In this document: one piece after another, positions 25,781 through 34,958 of the stretch
Numbering within the stretch: the first letter of the stretch is position 1
Layout of the letters: each line of letters opens with the position of its first letter
DNA from: Solidesulfovibrio carbinolicus
Lineage (GTDB): Bacteria; Desulfobacterota; Desulfovibrionia; Desulfovibrionales; Desulfovibrionaceae
Reading direction: 5' to 3'
DNA length: 64,000 nt
NCBI RefSeq assembly: GCF_004135975.1
Contig: NZ_CP026538.1
Coordinates: 2,542,001-2,606,000 of the forward strand
The notes under the pieces: model-generated
Database searches by the model: none
The model's input: only the letters and a program-made list of their open reading frames with translations
Told to the model about the DNA's origin: nothing
Position numbers and translations under genes: made by a program

Positions 25781-26086
25781 TCAAATTTCGGGAACAACAC
25801 CCTGGCCGGCTACCATGCGGCGAAAACCCGCGCCGTCCACCAACCCCTGGCGGTAGGCCAGGGAAACATACTCCCGGCGGACGCGGTCAATGAGCCGCTC
25901 CATATCCTCGACCAGGCCGCGCGCCGCCTCGCTGGCGTCCTCGCGGGCCAGGGCCTCCAGGGCAGCCAAGCTGTCCTGGAGTTCCTTGAGATGAATAGCC
26001 AGTTCGCCTTCCAGTCCCTGGACGTTGACCAGATCGTCGATGCGCGACTGCACCAGTTCCGGCAAATACGCCTTGCAGGTGTCCAT
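25781..26086 (-). CDS. Helical protein of unknown function (101 aa)
   Basis: 101-aa, Leu/Glu/Ala-rich and probably coiled-coil (LEGELAIHLKELQDSLAALE). No family recognised. Start at MDTCKAYL is supported by GGGGAGGAC directly upstream; the longer open frame upstream lacks such a site. Confidence 0.7.
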   Translation of the reverse strand: MDTCKAYLPELVQSRIDDLVNVQGLEGELAIHLKELQDSLAALEALAREDASEAARGLVEDMERLIDRVRREYVSLAYRQGLVDGAGFRRMVAGQGVVPEI

Positions 26087-26328
26087 GTCCTCCCCCCTGA
26101 CGGCAGGGTAGCCGCCGGTTGCGCCCGTGGATGGCTGGGCGGGTTTGGCACGATGGCATGGCCTATAGCGCAAAGCCGAGGCGGTGTAAAATGCCGGCCG
26201 GCGTTCCAGGACGGTCCCTGACGGTCCGTGCCGGCCGTACAAAAAACCGGGCATGTCTGGCGGCTGGCGAAGCACAGGGCATATCCCGCGGATCGGGAGC
26301 CAAGCCGGCCACGCAAGCGGCCGCTGGA

Positions 26329-27243
26329 CTAGGTTCGGACGTCCAGTGCCTGAAGATCGGCTTCGATGCGCTCCCTGGCGGCCAAACCGGCCAGCCAGGG
26401 CTCGGGCAGCCCGTCCAGGCCCGTTGCCGCGCCGACGAGCATCCCGGCGAGCAGCCCCCGGGCCGCGCTGTCACCGCCGGCCATGACGTTTTGACGCAGG
26501 CAGCCGGAGAGATCATAAGGGTAGCGGGCCACGAGATGGATGACGGCGGGCATGGCCTCGTCGATATGGCAGGTCTGGCCCAGGGCGGCGATGGCGTCCA
26601 CGGTGTCGTCCTCGGCGGTATCAAGGCCGGCGGCCAGCCATTGGCCGATGGGAGCGCTGGCGTAGCCGGCCTCGGCAGCCAGGCGCAGGGCGTCCACCGG
26701 GGTCTTGCCGCCCAGCACGGCCCTGGCGGCCCGGGCAAAAAACTCGGCCGCCTCGATGACCCGGGCGTGGTTGTGGGTCATCTTGGCCTGGCTGCGGGCG
26801 GCGTCCACCAAGGCGGGCAGATCGTGGGCCAGGGCGAAGACCAGGGGGGCGATGCGGGCCGCCCCGGCCAGGTCGTTGGAATTGGACCCGGAATTGGCCG
26901 GACCTTCGCCAAAGTCGAAAATCTTGAGCGTCATACGGGTGGCGCCGTCGATATAGCCGGCGTAGCCGTCAAAGAGCTTTCGCCAGCGAACGGCAAAATC
27001 GTCCAGATCAAACCCGCCGCAAGCGGCCAGGGAGTCGAGCAGCGCCAGGGTCTGGTCACCGTAATGGGTCAGTTCGCCGGCCTTTTTGCCGTCGTGATAG
27101 CCATCGGCCGGGGGATCGAGATAGCCGGCAACTTGGCCGAACCGGTCGGCCAGGGCCATGGTGTCGTATTCCCAGTGCGGCCCCAGGGCCAACGCGTCGC
27201 CCATAAACGATGCCCAAACCATGGCGCGTGCATTGTCAGACAT
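26329..27243 (-). CDS. ADP-ribosylglycohydrolase family protein
   Basis: 304-aa all-alpha protein of the ADP-ribosylglycohydrolase (DraG/ARH) fold. Metal-site motifs: SFMGDALALGPHWE near residue 13, THYGDQTL near 60 (an altered TDDT) and NVMAGGDSAARGLLAGMLVGA near the C-terminus (an altered DSDT). The substitutions suggest a subgroup whose substrate may not be protein-arginine ADP-ribose. Start at MSDNARAM has GGGGGAGAGG upstream. Confidence 0.85.
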   Translation of the reverse strand: MSDNARAMVWASFMGDALALGPHWEYDTMALADRFGQVAGYLDPPADGYHDGKKAGELTHYGDQTLALLDSLAACGGFDLDDFAVRWRKLFDGYAGYIDGATRMTLKIFDFGEGPANSGSNSNDLAGAARIAPLVFALAHDLPALVDAARSQAKMTHNHARVIEAAEFFARAARAVLGGKTPVDALRLAAEAGYASAPIGQWLAAGLDTAEDDTVDAIAALGQTCHIDEAMPAVIHLVARYPYDLSGCLRQNVMAGGDSAARGLLAGMLVGAATGLDGLPEPWLAGLAARERIEADLQALDVRT

Positions 27244-27332
27244 GGCCTCTCCCCCGGGTTTCCCATACCCTACCGCATCGCTCTGAAAGAACCAAGGGCT
27301 TTTCCGGCCGGACTTCGGACCTTGCGACAAGG

Positions 27333-28013
27333 TCACGACAAATCGTCGTCAAGATCAATAATCCCCAAGCGGGCGGCGTAGCGCACGAGTTCGGCCAGAT
27401 TGGCCAGCCCCAGCTTGCCGCAGATGTTGGCCCGGTGGTTTTCCACGGTCTTTTTGGAAATAAACAGCTCGGCCGCGATGGCGGCCACGGCCCGGCCTTC
27501 GGCTAAAAGCCGCAGGATCTGCTGTTCCCGGCGGGTGAGGTTGTCATAGGCAGGATCGCGGGGACCAGTCTTGCGTGCGGCGTATTCGTCCAGGCGCAGA
27601 AGTACTTGCGGCGTGATGGCCGCGTCGAGGTAGCGCTCGCCGCGAAGCACGGCCTCAATGGCCGCGACCAGGCTCGTGGCGGCGGAATCCTTGACCACAT
27701 AGCCCACGGCCCCGGCCCGGAAACAGGCGGCCACCAGATCCAGGCGGGCGTGCATGGTGACCATCACCACCCGGCATTCCGGGGCCAGTCCGGCCACGCG
27801 CCCGGCCACGTCCACCCCGCTGCCGCCGGCCAGGCCCACGTCCAGGAGCAGCACGTCCGGGGCGAGATCGCGGGCCAGGGCAACCGCGCCGGCTGCGTCG
27901 GACGCCTCGCCGACCACCTCGAACCGGGGGTCGGCGGCCAAAATGGCGGCCAACCCCTGGCGCATCAGGCCGTGGTCGTCGGCAATGGCGATGCGCGTCC
28001 GCTTCGTGCTCAT
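27333..28013 (-). CDS. NarL/FixJ-type response regulator
   Basis: 226-aa DNA-binding regulator. Receiver with ADDH acidic patch, phospho-acceptor Asp58 (LLLDVGL) and K in VVKDSA, then a LuxR-type helix-turn-helix (about 158-210, LTRREQQILRLLAEG ... KKTVENHRANI). The ATG overlaps the stop of the kinase gene (ATGA) and has GAGGAA upstream, so the pair is translationally coupled. Target genes are unknown; the divergent 29376 operon is a candidate. Confidence 0.95.
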   Translation of the reverse strand: MSTKRTRIAIADDHGLMRQGLAAILAADPRFEVVGEASDAAGAVALARDLAPDVLLLDVGLAGGSGVDVAGRVAGLAPECRVVMVTMHARLDLVAACFRAGAVGYVVKDSAATSLVAAIEAVLRGERYLDAAITPQVLLRLDEYAARKTGPRDPAYDNLTRREQQILRLLAEGRAVAAIAAELFISKKTVENHRANICGKLGLANLAELVRYAARLGIIDLDDDLS

Positions 28014-29119
28014 GAGCTTTCCTCGGCCAAGGGAATCTCGGCCTTGATGCGGGTGCCGTGGCCCGGCCGGGAGCGGATGGTCAACCGACCGCCGAGCAGG
28101 CGCACCCGCTCGCCCATGCTCCAAAGGCCCATGCGCTTTTCGCCCAGCGCCTCGGGCAACCGGGCCTCGGGATCAAAGCCCTGGCCGTCGTCGGCGACCC
28201 GCAGCAGCAGCAGCGGGTGGGAGGCGACCAGACGGGCCACGATTCGCGTTCCCCGTCCATGACGGCAGGCGTTGGCCAGGGCTTCCTGGAGCACCCGGTA
28301 GATGGCCAGGGAGGTGTCGAAGCCCACGGTCAGGCGCTCCAGGCCGTCAGCGGAAAAATCCACGGCAAGTCCCGTGCGGGCGGCGGTGTCGCGGCACAGC
28401 GCGGCGGCGGCCTCGGCCAGCCCCAGCCGGTCCAGGACCGGCGGCAGCAGGTCGCCGGCCAGGTTGCGCAGGCTGGCGATGGCCGCGCCCAACCGGGCCG
28501 AGCTGTCGCGCAGGACATCCCCGGAGGCGGCGTCGGGCTGCGGCTCCTTGGCGGCAAGCAGCCGCTCCAGCCCCATGCGGGCCAGGGACAGATGCTGGCC
28601 CACGTCGTCGTGGAGTTCCCGGGCGATGCGCTGGCGCTCGGTTTCCTGAGCTTTGATGAGCTCCCGGGAGAGCCGGCGCAGCCGTTCCTCGGCCCGGCGC
28701 GAGGCGATGATGCGGCCGAGATGTTCGGCCAGGGCGTCAAGGAGATGGCGTTCCTCGCGCAAAAAGGGCCCCTCATCGGCCGGCGGGCGCTTGTCCAGAT
28801 AGCCGACCTCGATGCGCCCCACGGTCTCGCCGCCGATAACGATGGCGCTTTCCTGCCGGGCCGCCGGACGCCGCCAGTTGGGCGTGGCAAAAGTCTGGCC
28901 GCCAAGGCTTAGGCGCACGCAAGCCGTCTCGGGATACTGCCAAGCCCGGGCGGCCACGAAACACGCCCCGGCCAGGATGCCGGAAAGGGCCAGTTCCTGG
29001 CGCTGGGACAGGCGGGTGATCTCGTAGAGGCAGTCGAGTTCCTTGACCCGTTCCCGCAGGGCGGCCAAGGTCTTGGCGTGTTCGGCGGCGTCAGGGGGAG
29101 ACGTGGCGTTGGCGTGCAT
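28010..29119 (-). CDS. GAF-domain NarX/DegS-type sensor histidine kinase
   Basis: 369-aa soluble kinase. A GAF-like sensor (about 25-140) precedes a HisKA_3 dimerisation domain with phospho-acceptor His170 in ARELHDDVGQHLSLA, and an HATPase domain with N box LQEALANACRHG and GLWSMGERV. No membrane helices, so it senses a cytoplasmic signal. The cognate regulator overlaps its 3' end. The ribosome binding site is weak; MHANATS is the most likely start. Confidence 0.92.
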   Translation of the reverse strand: MHANATSPPDAAEHAKTLAALRERVKELDCLYEITRLSQRQELALSGILAGACFVAARAWQYPETACVRLSLGGQTFATPNWRRPAARQESAIVIGGETVGRIEVGYLDKRPPADEGPFLREERHLLDALAEHLGRIIASRRAEERLRRLSRELIKAQETERQRIARELHDDVGQHLSLARMGLERLLAAKEPQPDAASGDVLRDSSARLGAAIASLRNLAGDLLPPVLDRLGLAEAAAALCRDTAARTGLAVDFSADGLERLTVGFDTSLAIYRVLQEALANACRHGRGTRIVARLVASHPLLLLRVADDGQGFDPEARLPEALGEKRMGLWSMGERVRLLGGRLTIRSRPGHGTRIKAEIPLAEESS

Positions 29120-29247
29120 GGCTATTTCTGATGAGCGATGTGGCGAACTTGTCTGGCAGGACCTGTCGCGGGCAAGTGCACCCTGCCCGGCATAGCCCTT
29201 TCCCTCGGCCTTGTCAGCCCAGCCCCCGCCCTCTCGGGAGCCTCTCC

Positions 29248-29278
29248 CGGTTTTTCGGGATGTTTTCCCAAAAAACCG
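29248..29278. promoter_or_regulatory. Imperfect inverted repeat upstream of the 29376 gene
   Basis: CGGTTTTTCGGGA and TCCCAAAAAACCG pair with one mismatch in 13 around a 5-nt loop. It lies in the divergent gap between the sensor kinase and the 29376 gene, with a second inverted repeat at 29296-29317. It could be an operator pair or a leader hairpin. Confidence 0.5.
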
Positions 29279-29295
29279 AGTCAAAGTCCTGCCAA

Positions 29296-29317
29296 AAATC
29301 GGGACAACATCCGATTT
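29296..29317. promoter_or_regulatory. Second inverted repeat upstream of the 29376 gene
   Basis: AAATCGG-8 nt-CCGATTT, perfect 7-bp arms, about 60 nt ahead of the ATG at 29376. Both repeats carry an A/T run next to a G/C core. Confidence 0.45.
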
Positions 29318-29375
29318 CGCCGAGAGCCGGCCGACATAGGATGCCGCCAAGCCGGTTTGCCGGAAGGAGGTAGGC

Positions 29376-29960
29376 ATGGCGTATCCCGCCCTGACAAACG
29401 ACGCGGCGCTCTCGCCGCGTCCGTGCGCCCCATTGCCCGAAATGGAGTCCGACAAGCCCCTTGACCAACATCGGGAGCGCACCTGCGCTCCAAGGCGCGC
29501 CAACGCTGCGCCGGGGCTGTCCGTGACCCGGCTTGGCCCTGGCCGCTGGCGCATTTCGGCCCGTTTGCCCGAGGCCGGGCAGGAGGATCTCGACATCTAC
29601 CTGGCTCCGTCCGAGGGCAGCGCCGTACGTCTGCTGGCCCCAGACGACGACGTGTGCCGCGTGAGCGTGGAGGGAACGCTGGGTGAGGCCGGAGCGGCCA
29701 ATCTCGGCGACTGTCTGCTGGAAGCCCTGGAACGCGGCCCGGCGCGCCTGGACGTGGTCATCGGCCCCACGGTGGCCGAAGCCTCTCTTGGCGTCGCGGC
29801 CGTGCTGGAAAGCTTCGGCCGGGTCACGGCCCGACTCGAAGGCCGGCCGGAAATCGCCGTCAACGGGCCGGGACAGGGTTGCGCGGCCATGCGCCAGGCC
29901 TTTGACCGGGGCGCGGCCAAGGGTCGCGCCAGCCTCGGGGCGCAAGGAGGACAGCCATGA
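29376..29960 (+). CDS. Protein of unknown function (194 aa)
   Basis: 194-aa protein with an ideal ribosome binding site (AAGGAGG, 6 nt before ATG). The first 45 residues look disordered. The middle (about 95-155) alternates strand and helix (VCRVSVEGTLG, CLLEALERG, LDVVIGP) in a way that weakly recalls STAS domains, but no family is claimed. It is divergent from the NarL-type pair, and the next small gene overlaps its stop. Confidence 0.72.
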   Translation: MAYPALTNDAALSPRPCAPLPEMESDKPLDQHRERTCAPRRANAAPGLSVTRLGPGRWRISARLPEAGQEDLDIYLAPSEGSAVRLLAPDDDVCRVSVEGTLGEAGAANLGDCLLEALERGPARLDVVIGPTVAEASLGVAAVLESFGRVTARLEGRPEIAVNGPGQGCAAMRQAFDRGAAKGRASLGAQGGQP

Positions 29961-30130
29961 CCGTGCTGGCCTGGTGTCTGCTGGCCGTGGCGGCCTTGGT
30001 CATTCTAAGCGGCCTTGGCCGGGGATCGCGTCGCCATCCGGGCCATCTGCCCGGCGATTTCGACTTCGACGGCTACAAGACCCGCGAGATCGTGCAGCGC
30101 GGGGTGTTCGACAAGACCAAGTGGATGTAG
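29957..30130 (+). CDS. Small membrane protein (57 aa)
   Basis: 57-aa protein beginning MTVLAWCLLAVAALVILSGL, one transmembrane helix, then a short soluble tail ending GVFDKTKWM. Its ATG overlaps the stop of the preceding gene (ATGA) and AAGGAGG lies 7 nt upstream, strong evidence that it is real despite its size. Function unknown. It ends 1 nt before the convergent glycosyltransferase gene. Confidence 0.75.
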   Translation: MTVLAWCLLAVAALVILSGLGRGSRRHPGHLPGDFDFDGYKTREIVQRGVFDKTKWM

Positions 30131-30131
30131 T

Positions 30132-31712
30132 TCAGCCGCCTGGGTTGCGCAGCGCCCGTTTCAGGGCAGCCAAGGCCGTGCGGGCATAGGAAAAGTCGTA
30201 ATACTCCACGGCCAACGCAGCGGACAGGGCGATCTGCTCGTCCGTGGCGATCCCGGCGGCGATGGCCTGACGCAGGGCCGGCAGAGCCTCAGGGCCGACG
30301 CCGGCCTTATTTAAACAACGGATGACAGCTGCCAGGGATTGCGACGTCAGCTTCGTGCCAAAAGCCAACACGGCATACTCCATGGCATAATCCGGAAATT
30401 GTTCCGGGCGTTTTTTGGCAAAGCCCAGGGCGCAGTACTCCCTGGCGTCAAAGAGCAGTTCATAGCCGAGCAGGCAGCAGTCGTGCAACCGGTCCGTGGA
30501 CTGGCGCAATTCCTTGATTCGCTTGAGATAAGCCGTCTTGCCCAATCCCAGGCGCACGAGTTTGGCCGTCAGCGCGGCAAGATGGATGAAAAACCGCTCC
30601 TGCTCCACAAAGGCCAGCAAGAGATGCAAGGTGGCCCGCAGTCCTGCAAGGGAATCCGAGGCCGCCCCCTTTTCCAGATAATGGACGCCGGCCTCCCGTT
30701 GCCCCAGGCGCAGATGCATGACGCCAAGAAGGCGGCAGGCCTCCAAGGCCGCCTCGTCATTGCCCGAACTAACCTCTTCGAGAAGATGGCGGCTGGGAGC
30801 GAGGGAGCCGCCAAAGCGCCGGGTCAGGTTGTATCGGGCCAAGGCCTCGCCGGTTTGGGCAACGCGGTCCGGGAGGTTGACCATGACGTGGTCTCGGGCC
30901 AAATCATCCAGCACGGCGGCGGCCCGTTGGCGGCTGGTGTGCTTGCGGCGGCACACCTCCTGCCCGTGCGCGGCCACGTCGGCAAAGGCCTCAGGGGCCT
31001 GTTGAATTTTTTCCAGGGTCGGCAGCAAATCGTCTGGAGAGTAGCCAAGATAGTGCTCGCCTTCCCGGAAAAAGCGGCCCACGCCGCAGCCGCCCCGCTC
31101 GGTCAGAAGCAGGGAACCCGAGGCCAGGGCCTGCAGGAATCGCAGATTGAGACCGGAAAAAAAGTTTTCGTTTAGGACCGCCCGGGAAGCCGCGAAGAGG
31201 TCCAACATGGCCGGGCGCGGCACATCCTGGACCAGATGCAAGGGGTACTGTTCCCCAACGTGGCGGATCAAGTTGTTTCGCTTGACGCGCTCGGGCGTCA
31301 GCCGTCCGACAAAGGTCAGAAAATGCTCCTTGGCTACCGGCGGCTCCCGGAAATCACCGTCAAAGACGCACAAGGGCAGCCAGGCGGCCTCCACGCCATG
31401 GCGACGGAACTTGGCCACCGACGACAGTTGGTCGACGTAGACATGGTCAAACAGCTTGGACAGGGGCAAAAACCAGAACTCGTTGAGCGGACTGTCGATA
31501 CAGTAGGCCGCCAGCCTGTGGCGGCACTTATGCAAATCCCTGGGCAGCTCCGACCGGCCGAAAAACTCGATCAAAACGACGTCCGGATCAACGCCTAGCG
31601 ACTCCATCTGTTCGTCAAGCGTCCTGGCGGCATCCAGGGCAAACGGGATCACTTCGCAGCCCATACCGCGAAAGCCCTCAAGTAAAAACCAGCTGCAACA
31701 CGCGACTTTCAC
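30132..31712 (-). CDS. CgeB-like glycosyltransferase with helical repeat tail
   Basis: 526-aa cytoplasmic glycosyltransferase-like protein. Residues 1-260 follow the CgeB/GT-B pattern: an N-terminal Rossmann half, then LNENFFSGLNLRFLQALASG and LLLTERGGCGVG, the nucleotide-sugar-binding region. The C-terminal 250 residues are helical with TPR-like stretches (LGVMHLRLGQREAGVHYLEKG). Enzymes of this type modify surface polysaccharides or flagellin. GTG start with AGGTGAAG upstream. Confidence 0.82.
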   Translation of the reverse strand: MKVACCSWFLLEGFRGMGCEVIPFALDAARTLDEQMESLGVDPDVVLIEFFGRSELPRDLHKCRHRLAAYCIDSPLNEFWFLPLSKLFDHVYVDQLSSVAKFRRHGVEAAWLPLCVFDGDFREPPVAKEHFLTFVGRLTPERVKRNNLIRHVGEQYPLHLVQDVPRPAMLDLFAASRAVLNENFFSGLNLRFLQALASGSLLLTERGGCGVGRFFREGEHYLGYSPDDLLPTLEKIQQAPEAFADVAAHGQEVCRRKHTSRQRAAAVLDDLARDHVMVNLPDRVAQTGEALARYNLTRRFGGSLAPSRHLLEEVSSGNDEAALEACRLLGVMHLRLGQREAGVHYLEKGAASDSLAGLRATLHLLLAFVEQERFFIHLAALTAKLVRLGLGKTAYLKRIKELRQSTDRLHDCCLLGYELLFDAREYCALGFAKKRPEQFPDYAMEYAVLAFGTKLTSQSLAAVIRCLNKAGVGPEALPALRQAIAAGIATDEQIALSAALAVEYYDFSYARTALAALKRALRNPGG

Positions 31713-31788
31713 GACTTCACCTGTCCGTCAGGGCCGATTGCGTAGGCGGGGCCAAGGTCGAAGGCCTCCCTGGCCATTCCCCATCTGG

Positions 31789-33882
31789 CTACGCTCCAAG
31801 GAGCTTGAGCATGGTTTCCACCTCCGCCGTGGGCGGTTGGCAGGAACCGGCCCGGCAGACATGGGCGGCGGCCCGGCCGTCCAAGGGGAGCTGGTAACGG
31901 GTGAACGGGGCCAGGGCGGCAATGTCCGGCTCGTCGCCGTCGGGGCGCAGCACCACCGCCACCTCGGGCAGGTAGCGCTGAAAGATGGCCCGGGCCAGGG
32001 CCTGGGTGTCGGGGCCGGCCGGATCGCCGGCCAGGGTCACTTCCGAGGCCTGGCCGAGCACCTGGGACAGGCCGCACAGGAAAAAGGCGTACCCGGCGGC
32101 ATGATCGGCCAGACGCGGGGCCATGGCCCGGGCCAGGGCCGTGGCCTGTTCCTTGAAAGCCGGATCGCCGGTCAGGCGGAAAAGGGTCGTCAGCACGAAA
32201 TAGGCCACGCTGTTGCCGGAGGGCACGGCCGCGTCGAAAAAGATCTTCTGACGCACAAGCAACTGTTCGCCATCGTCCGGGGCGAGAAAATAGCCGCCCT
32301 CGTTCGGATCGGCGAAATGCTTAGCCACGGCTTTCATGAGTTCCACGGCCCGGCGCAGATAGGCCGTGTCAAAAACGGTTTGGTAGAGTTCCACCAGTCC
32401 CCAGGCCACAAAGACGTAGTCGTCGAGAAGGCCGTCGATGGCCGCCTCGCCGTCTCGCAGGCGGTGGAGCAGCCGGCCGTTTTGCAACGCCAGCCGGGCA
32501 AGCAAGGCCTCGGCGGCGGTCACGGCCCGCTCGGCCAGTTCCTCGTCGTCAAAGGCCCGGGCGGCCTTGGCCAGGGCGGCCAGCATGAGCCCGTTGTTGT
32601 CGGTGAGCACCTTGTCGTCGCAAAGGGGACGCACGCGTTTTTCCCGCTCGGCCAGAAGAACGTGCCGGCAGGCTTCCAGACGCTCGGCCAGGATTTCGGC
32701 CGTGATGCCAAGTTTGGCGGCCGTCTCGTCCAGGGGCCGGGGCAGATGGAGGATGTTGGCGCCGGTGGTTTCGCCGGTCGCTTCGTCGTGGGCGTTGCCC
32801 TCCTCGGTCGCGCCCATGGCCGCCATGGCCAGGGCGGCCTCGCCGCCAAGCAGTCGGCGCAGCTCGGCCGCCGACCAGACGTAGAATTTGCCCTCGACGC
32901 CTTCGCTGTCGGCGTCCTCGGCGCTGTAGAACAGGCCATCCGGGCTGGTCAGGTCGCGCCGGACGTATTCGAGAATCTCCAGGGCCATGGTTTTGTGCGC
33001 GGCGTCGCCCGACGCCTGATAGGCCTCCACACAAGCCATGACGGTCAGGGCTTGGTCGTAGAGCATCTTCTCGAAATGGGGCAAAAACCAGTGCGCGTCG
33101 GTGGCGTAGCGGTGCAGGCCAAAGCCCACCTGATCGTAGACGCCGCCCCGGCGCATGGCGGCCAGGGTGCGGCAAGCCATGTCCCGGCACGAAGCGTCGC
33201 CGGTGCGGCGGTATTCGCGCAGCAAAAAAAGCAGATTGTGGGGCGAAGGGAATTTGGGCGCGCCGCCGAAGCCGCCGTTTCGGGCATCGAAGATGCCGGC
33301 CAACTGCGTTCGGGCAGCATCGAGAACAGCCTCGCCGGGTTCGGCCGAGGCCGCGCCGGCTGCGGCCGCCAGCTGTTCGCGCACGGCGTCCATGATCTGG
33401 CCGGCGTTATTGACCACGGCCTGCCGGTTGCCCTTCCAGGACATGTGCACGCGCTGGAGCAGTTCGCGCAGGCCGGTTCGGCCGTAGGCGGATTCCTTGG
33501 GGAAATAGGTGCCGGCGAAAAAGGGTTCCTTGTCCGGGGTGAGAAACACGGTCAGCGGCCAGCCGCCCCGACCAGTCAGGGCATGGCACACGCTCATGTA
33601 GAGGGCGTCGAGGTCCGGCCGTTCCTCGCGGTCCACCTTGACCGACACCACCACGGCGTTCATGAGGGCCGCGATGTCCTCGTCCTCGAAGGATTCGCGC
33701 TCCATGACATGGCACCAATGGCAGGTGGAATAGCCGATGGACAACAGCACGGGCTTGTCCTCGGCCCGGGCCTTGGCAAAGGCTTCCTCGCCCCAGGGGA
33801 ACCAGTCCACGGGGTTGTGGGCATGTTGCAAGAGGTAAGGGCTTTTCTCTCGGCTCAGCCGGTTGGGGGCGCGATTTTCCAT
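31789..33882 (-). CDS. YyaL/DUF255 thioredoxin-like protein
   Basis: 697-aa protein. The N-terminal thioredoxin-like domain (DUF255) opens with [21 protein letters not shown] and has [12 protein letters not shown] with Cys54 and Cys57. The C-terminal 500 residues form an (alpha/alpha)6-barrel-like domain related to N-acylglucosamine epimerases and glycoside hydrolases. The family is widespread (SSP411/spermatogenesis-associated 20 in eukaryotes), with no defined reaction. Start at MENRAPN has GGAGGAG upstream. Confidence 0.93.
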   Translation of the reverse strand: MENRAPNRLSREKSPYLLQHAHNPVDWFPWGEEAFAKARAEDKPVLLSIGYSTCHWCHVMERESFEDEDIAALMNAVVVSVKVDREERPDLDALYMSVCHALTGRGGWPLTVFLTPDKEPFFAGTYFPKESAYGRTGLRELLQRVHMSWKGNRQAVVNNAGQIMDAVREQLAAAAGAASAEPGEAVLDAARTQLAGIFDARNGGFGGAPKFPSPHNLLFLLREYRRTGDASCRDMACRTLAAMRRGGVYDQVGFGLHRYATDAHWFLPHFEKMLYDQALTVMACVEAYQASGDAAHKTMALEILEYVRRDLTSPDGLFYSAEDADSEGVEGKFYVWSAAELRRLLGGEAALAMAAMGATEEGNAHDEATGETTGANILHLPRPLDETAAKLGITAEILAERLEACRHVLLAEREKRVRPLCDDKVLTDNNGLMLAALAKAARAFDDEELAERAVTAAEALLARLALQNGRLLHRLRDGEAAIDGLLDDYVFVAWGLVELYQTVFDTAYLRRAVELMKAVAKHFADPNEGGYFLAPDDGEQLLVRQKIFFDAAVPSGNSVAYFVLTTLFRLTGDPAFKEQATALARAMAPRLADHAAGYAFFLCGLSQVLGQASEVTLAGDPAGPDTQALARAIFQRYLPEVAVVLRPDGDEPDIAALAPFTRYQLPLDGRAAAHVCRAGSCQPPTAEVETMLKLLGA

Positions 33883-34025
33883 GATACATCTCCTCCCGTG
33901 CCGGCAAAATAGCATCGGCCTGCGTTTTTGCAAGGCGCGCCGCGTCGGCTTGCCGCCTCCGGGTTGCCTCCGGCCGGCCGGCGCGGTAATGGCTGCCGTG
34001 TTCCCCGAGCCGGAGGCCGCAAACC

Positions 34026-34955
34026 ATGACCCAAAGCGTTTATCTCGACCGCGTCGCCGGGTACGGCGACCCTGAACTGCCGGCCAAGGCGGCCGCCCTG
34101 CTTGCGGCCGCCGGTTGTCCGGTCGGACCGGGGCATACGGCGCTGGTCAAGCCCAATCTGGTCGCGCCGCGAAACCCGGCCCTGTCCTGCTCGCATCCGG
34201 CCGTGGTCCGGGCCGTGTGCCTGGCCCTTGTCGAACGCGGCGCGCGCGTGGTCGTGGCCGACTCCCCGGCTTTCGGCACCGGGCGCATCGTGGCCAGGCT
34301 GGCCGGCTTCGAGGAAGCCCTGGCCGGGCTGCCCGTGACCATCCGCAGTCTGGATCGGCCTCGGCGGCTGGCTCTTTCCGGCGGCGGCCACATCGGCCTG
34401 TCGCGCGTGGCCGAGCAGGCCGACCACATCGTCAATCTGGCCCGGCTCAAGTGCCACGACCAGATGGGCATGACCCTTTGCGTCAAAAATTTCTTCGGCT
34501 GCGTCTGCGGATTTCGCAAATCCTTGGCCCATCAGACCCTGGGCAAGGACTATGACCGCTTCGCCGCCATGATTCTGGATGTTGTCGCCGCCCTGCCGCC
34601 GTCCACCTCGATCCTTGACGGCGTCACGGCCATGCACAAGGCCGGGCCGGTGGGCGGCGAACCCTTCGACCTGGGCCTTCTTGGCGCGAGCGCCAATCCC
34701 GTGGCCCTGGACACGGCCATCTATGCCGCCCTGGGGCTTTCACCCCAGCGCATCCCGCTGTGGCGCGCGGCCATGGCGCGAGGGCTTCCCGGAACCGATC
34801 CGGCCGAACTCCATTTCCCTGTGCTGTCACCCAACGATTTTCGCTTCGAGGGCTTTGTGGTGAAGCCCGAACTGGCCCCCCTGGCCTTCGAGGCCAAACG
34901 CTTCGTGCGCGGCCGGCTCAAAAGCCTGATGATCACCCTGCGGGGCGGTCGTTGA
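34026..34955 (+). CDS. DUF362 domain protein
   Basis: 309-aa protein with the DUF362 pattern: [57 protein letters not shown] and [12 protein letters not shown]. Related proteins are often fused to ferredoxin domains, absent here; three Cys (KCHD, CVKN, CVCG) could still bind a cofactor. Function unknown. GGAGG lies 9 nt upstream. hypF starts 4 nt after its stop, so the two are cotranscribed. Confidence 0.85.
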   Translation: MTQSVYLDRVAGYGDPELPAKAAALLAAAGCPVGPGHTALVKPNLVAPRNPALSCSHPAVVRAVCLALVERGARVVVADSPAFGTGRIVARLAGFEEALAGLPVTIRSLDRPRRLALSGGGHIGLSRVAEQADHIVNLARLKCHDQMGMTLCVKNFFGCVCGFRKSLAHQTLGKDYDRFAAMILDVVAALPPSTSILDGVTAMHKAGPVGGEPFDLGLLGASANPVALDTAIYAALGLSPQRIPLWRAAMARGLPGTDPAELHFPVLSPNDFRFEGFVVKPELAPLAFEAKRFVRGRLKSLMITLRGGR

Positions 34956-34958
34956 CCT

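Noticed and set aside
26148-26170. Sigma-54 promoter-like TTGGCACG
   Set aside because: The -12 element does not match TTGC and no plus-strand gene follows.
31738-33912. 724-codon plus-strand frame antisense to the YyaL-type gene
   Set aside because: Shadow of a clear DUF255 gene; no ribosome binding site or domain.
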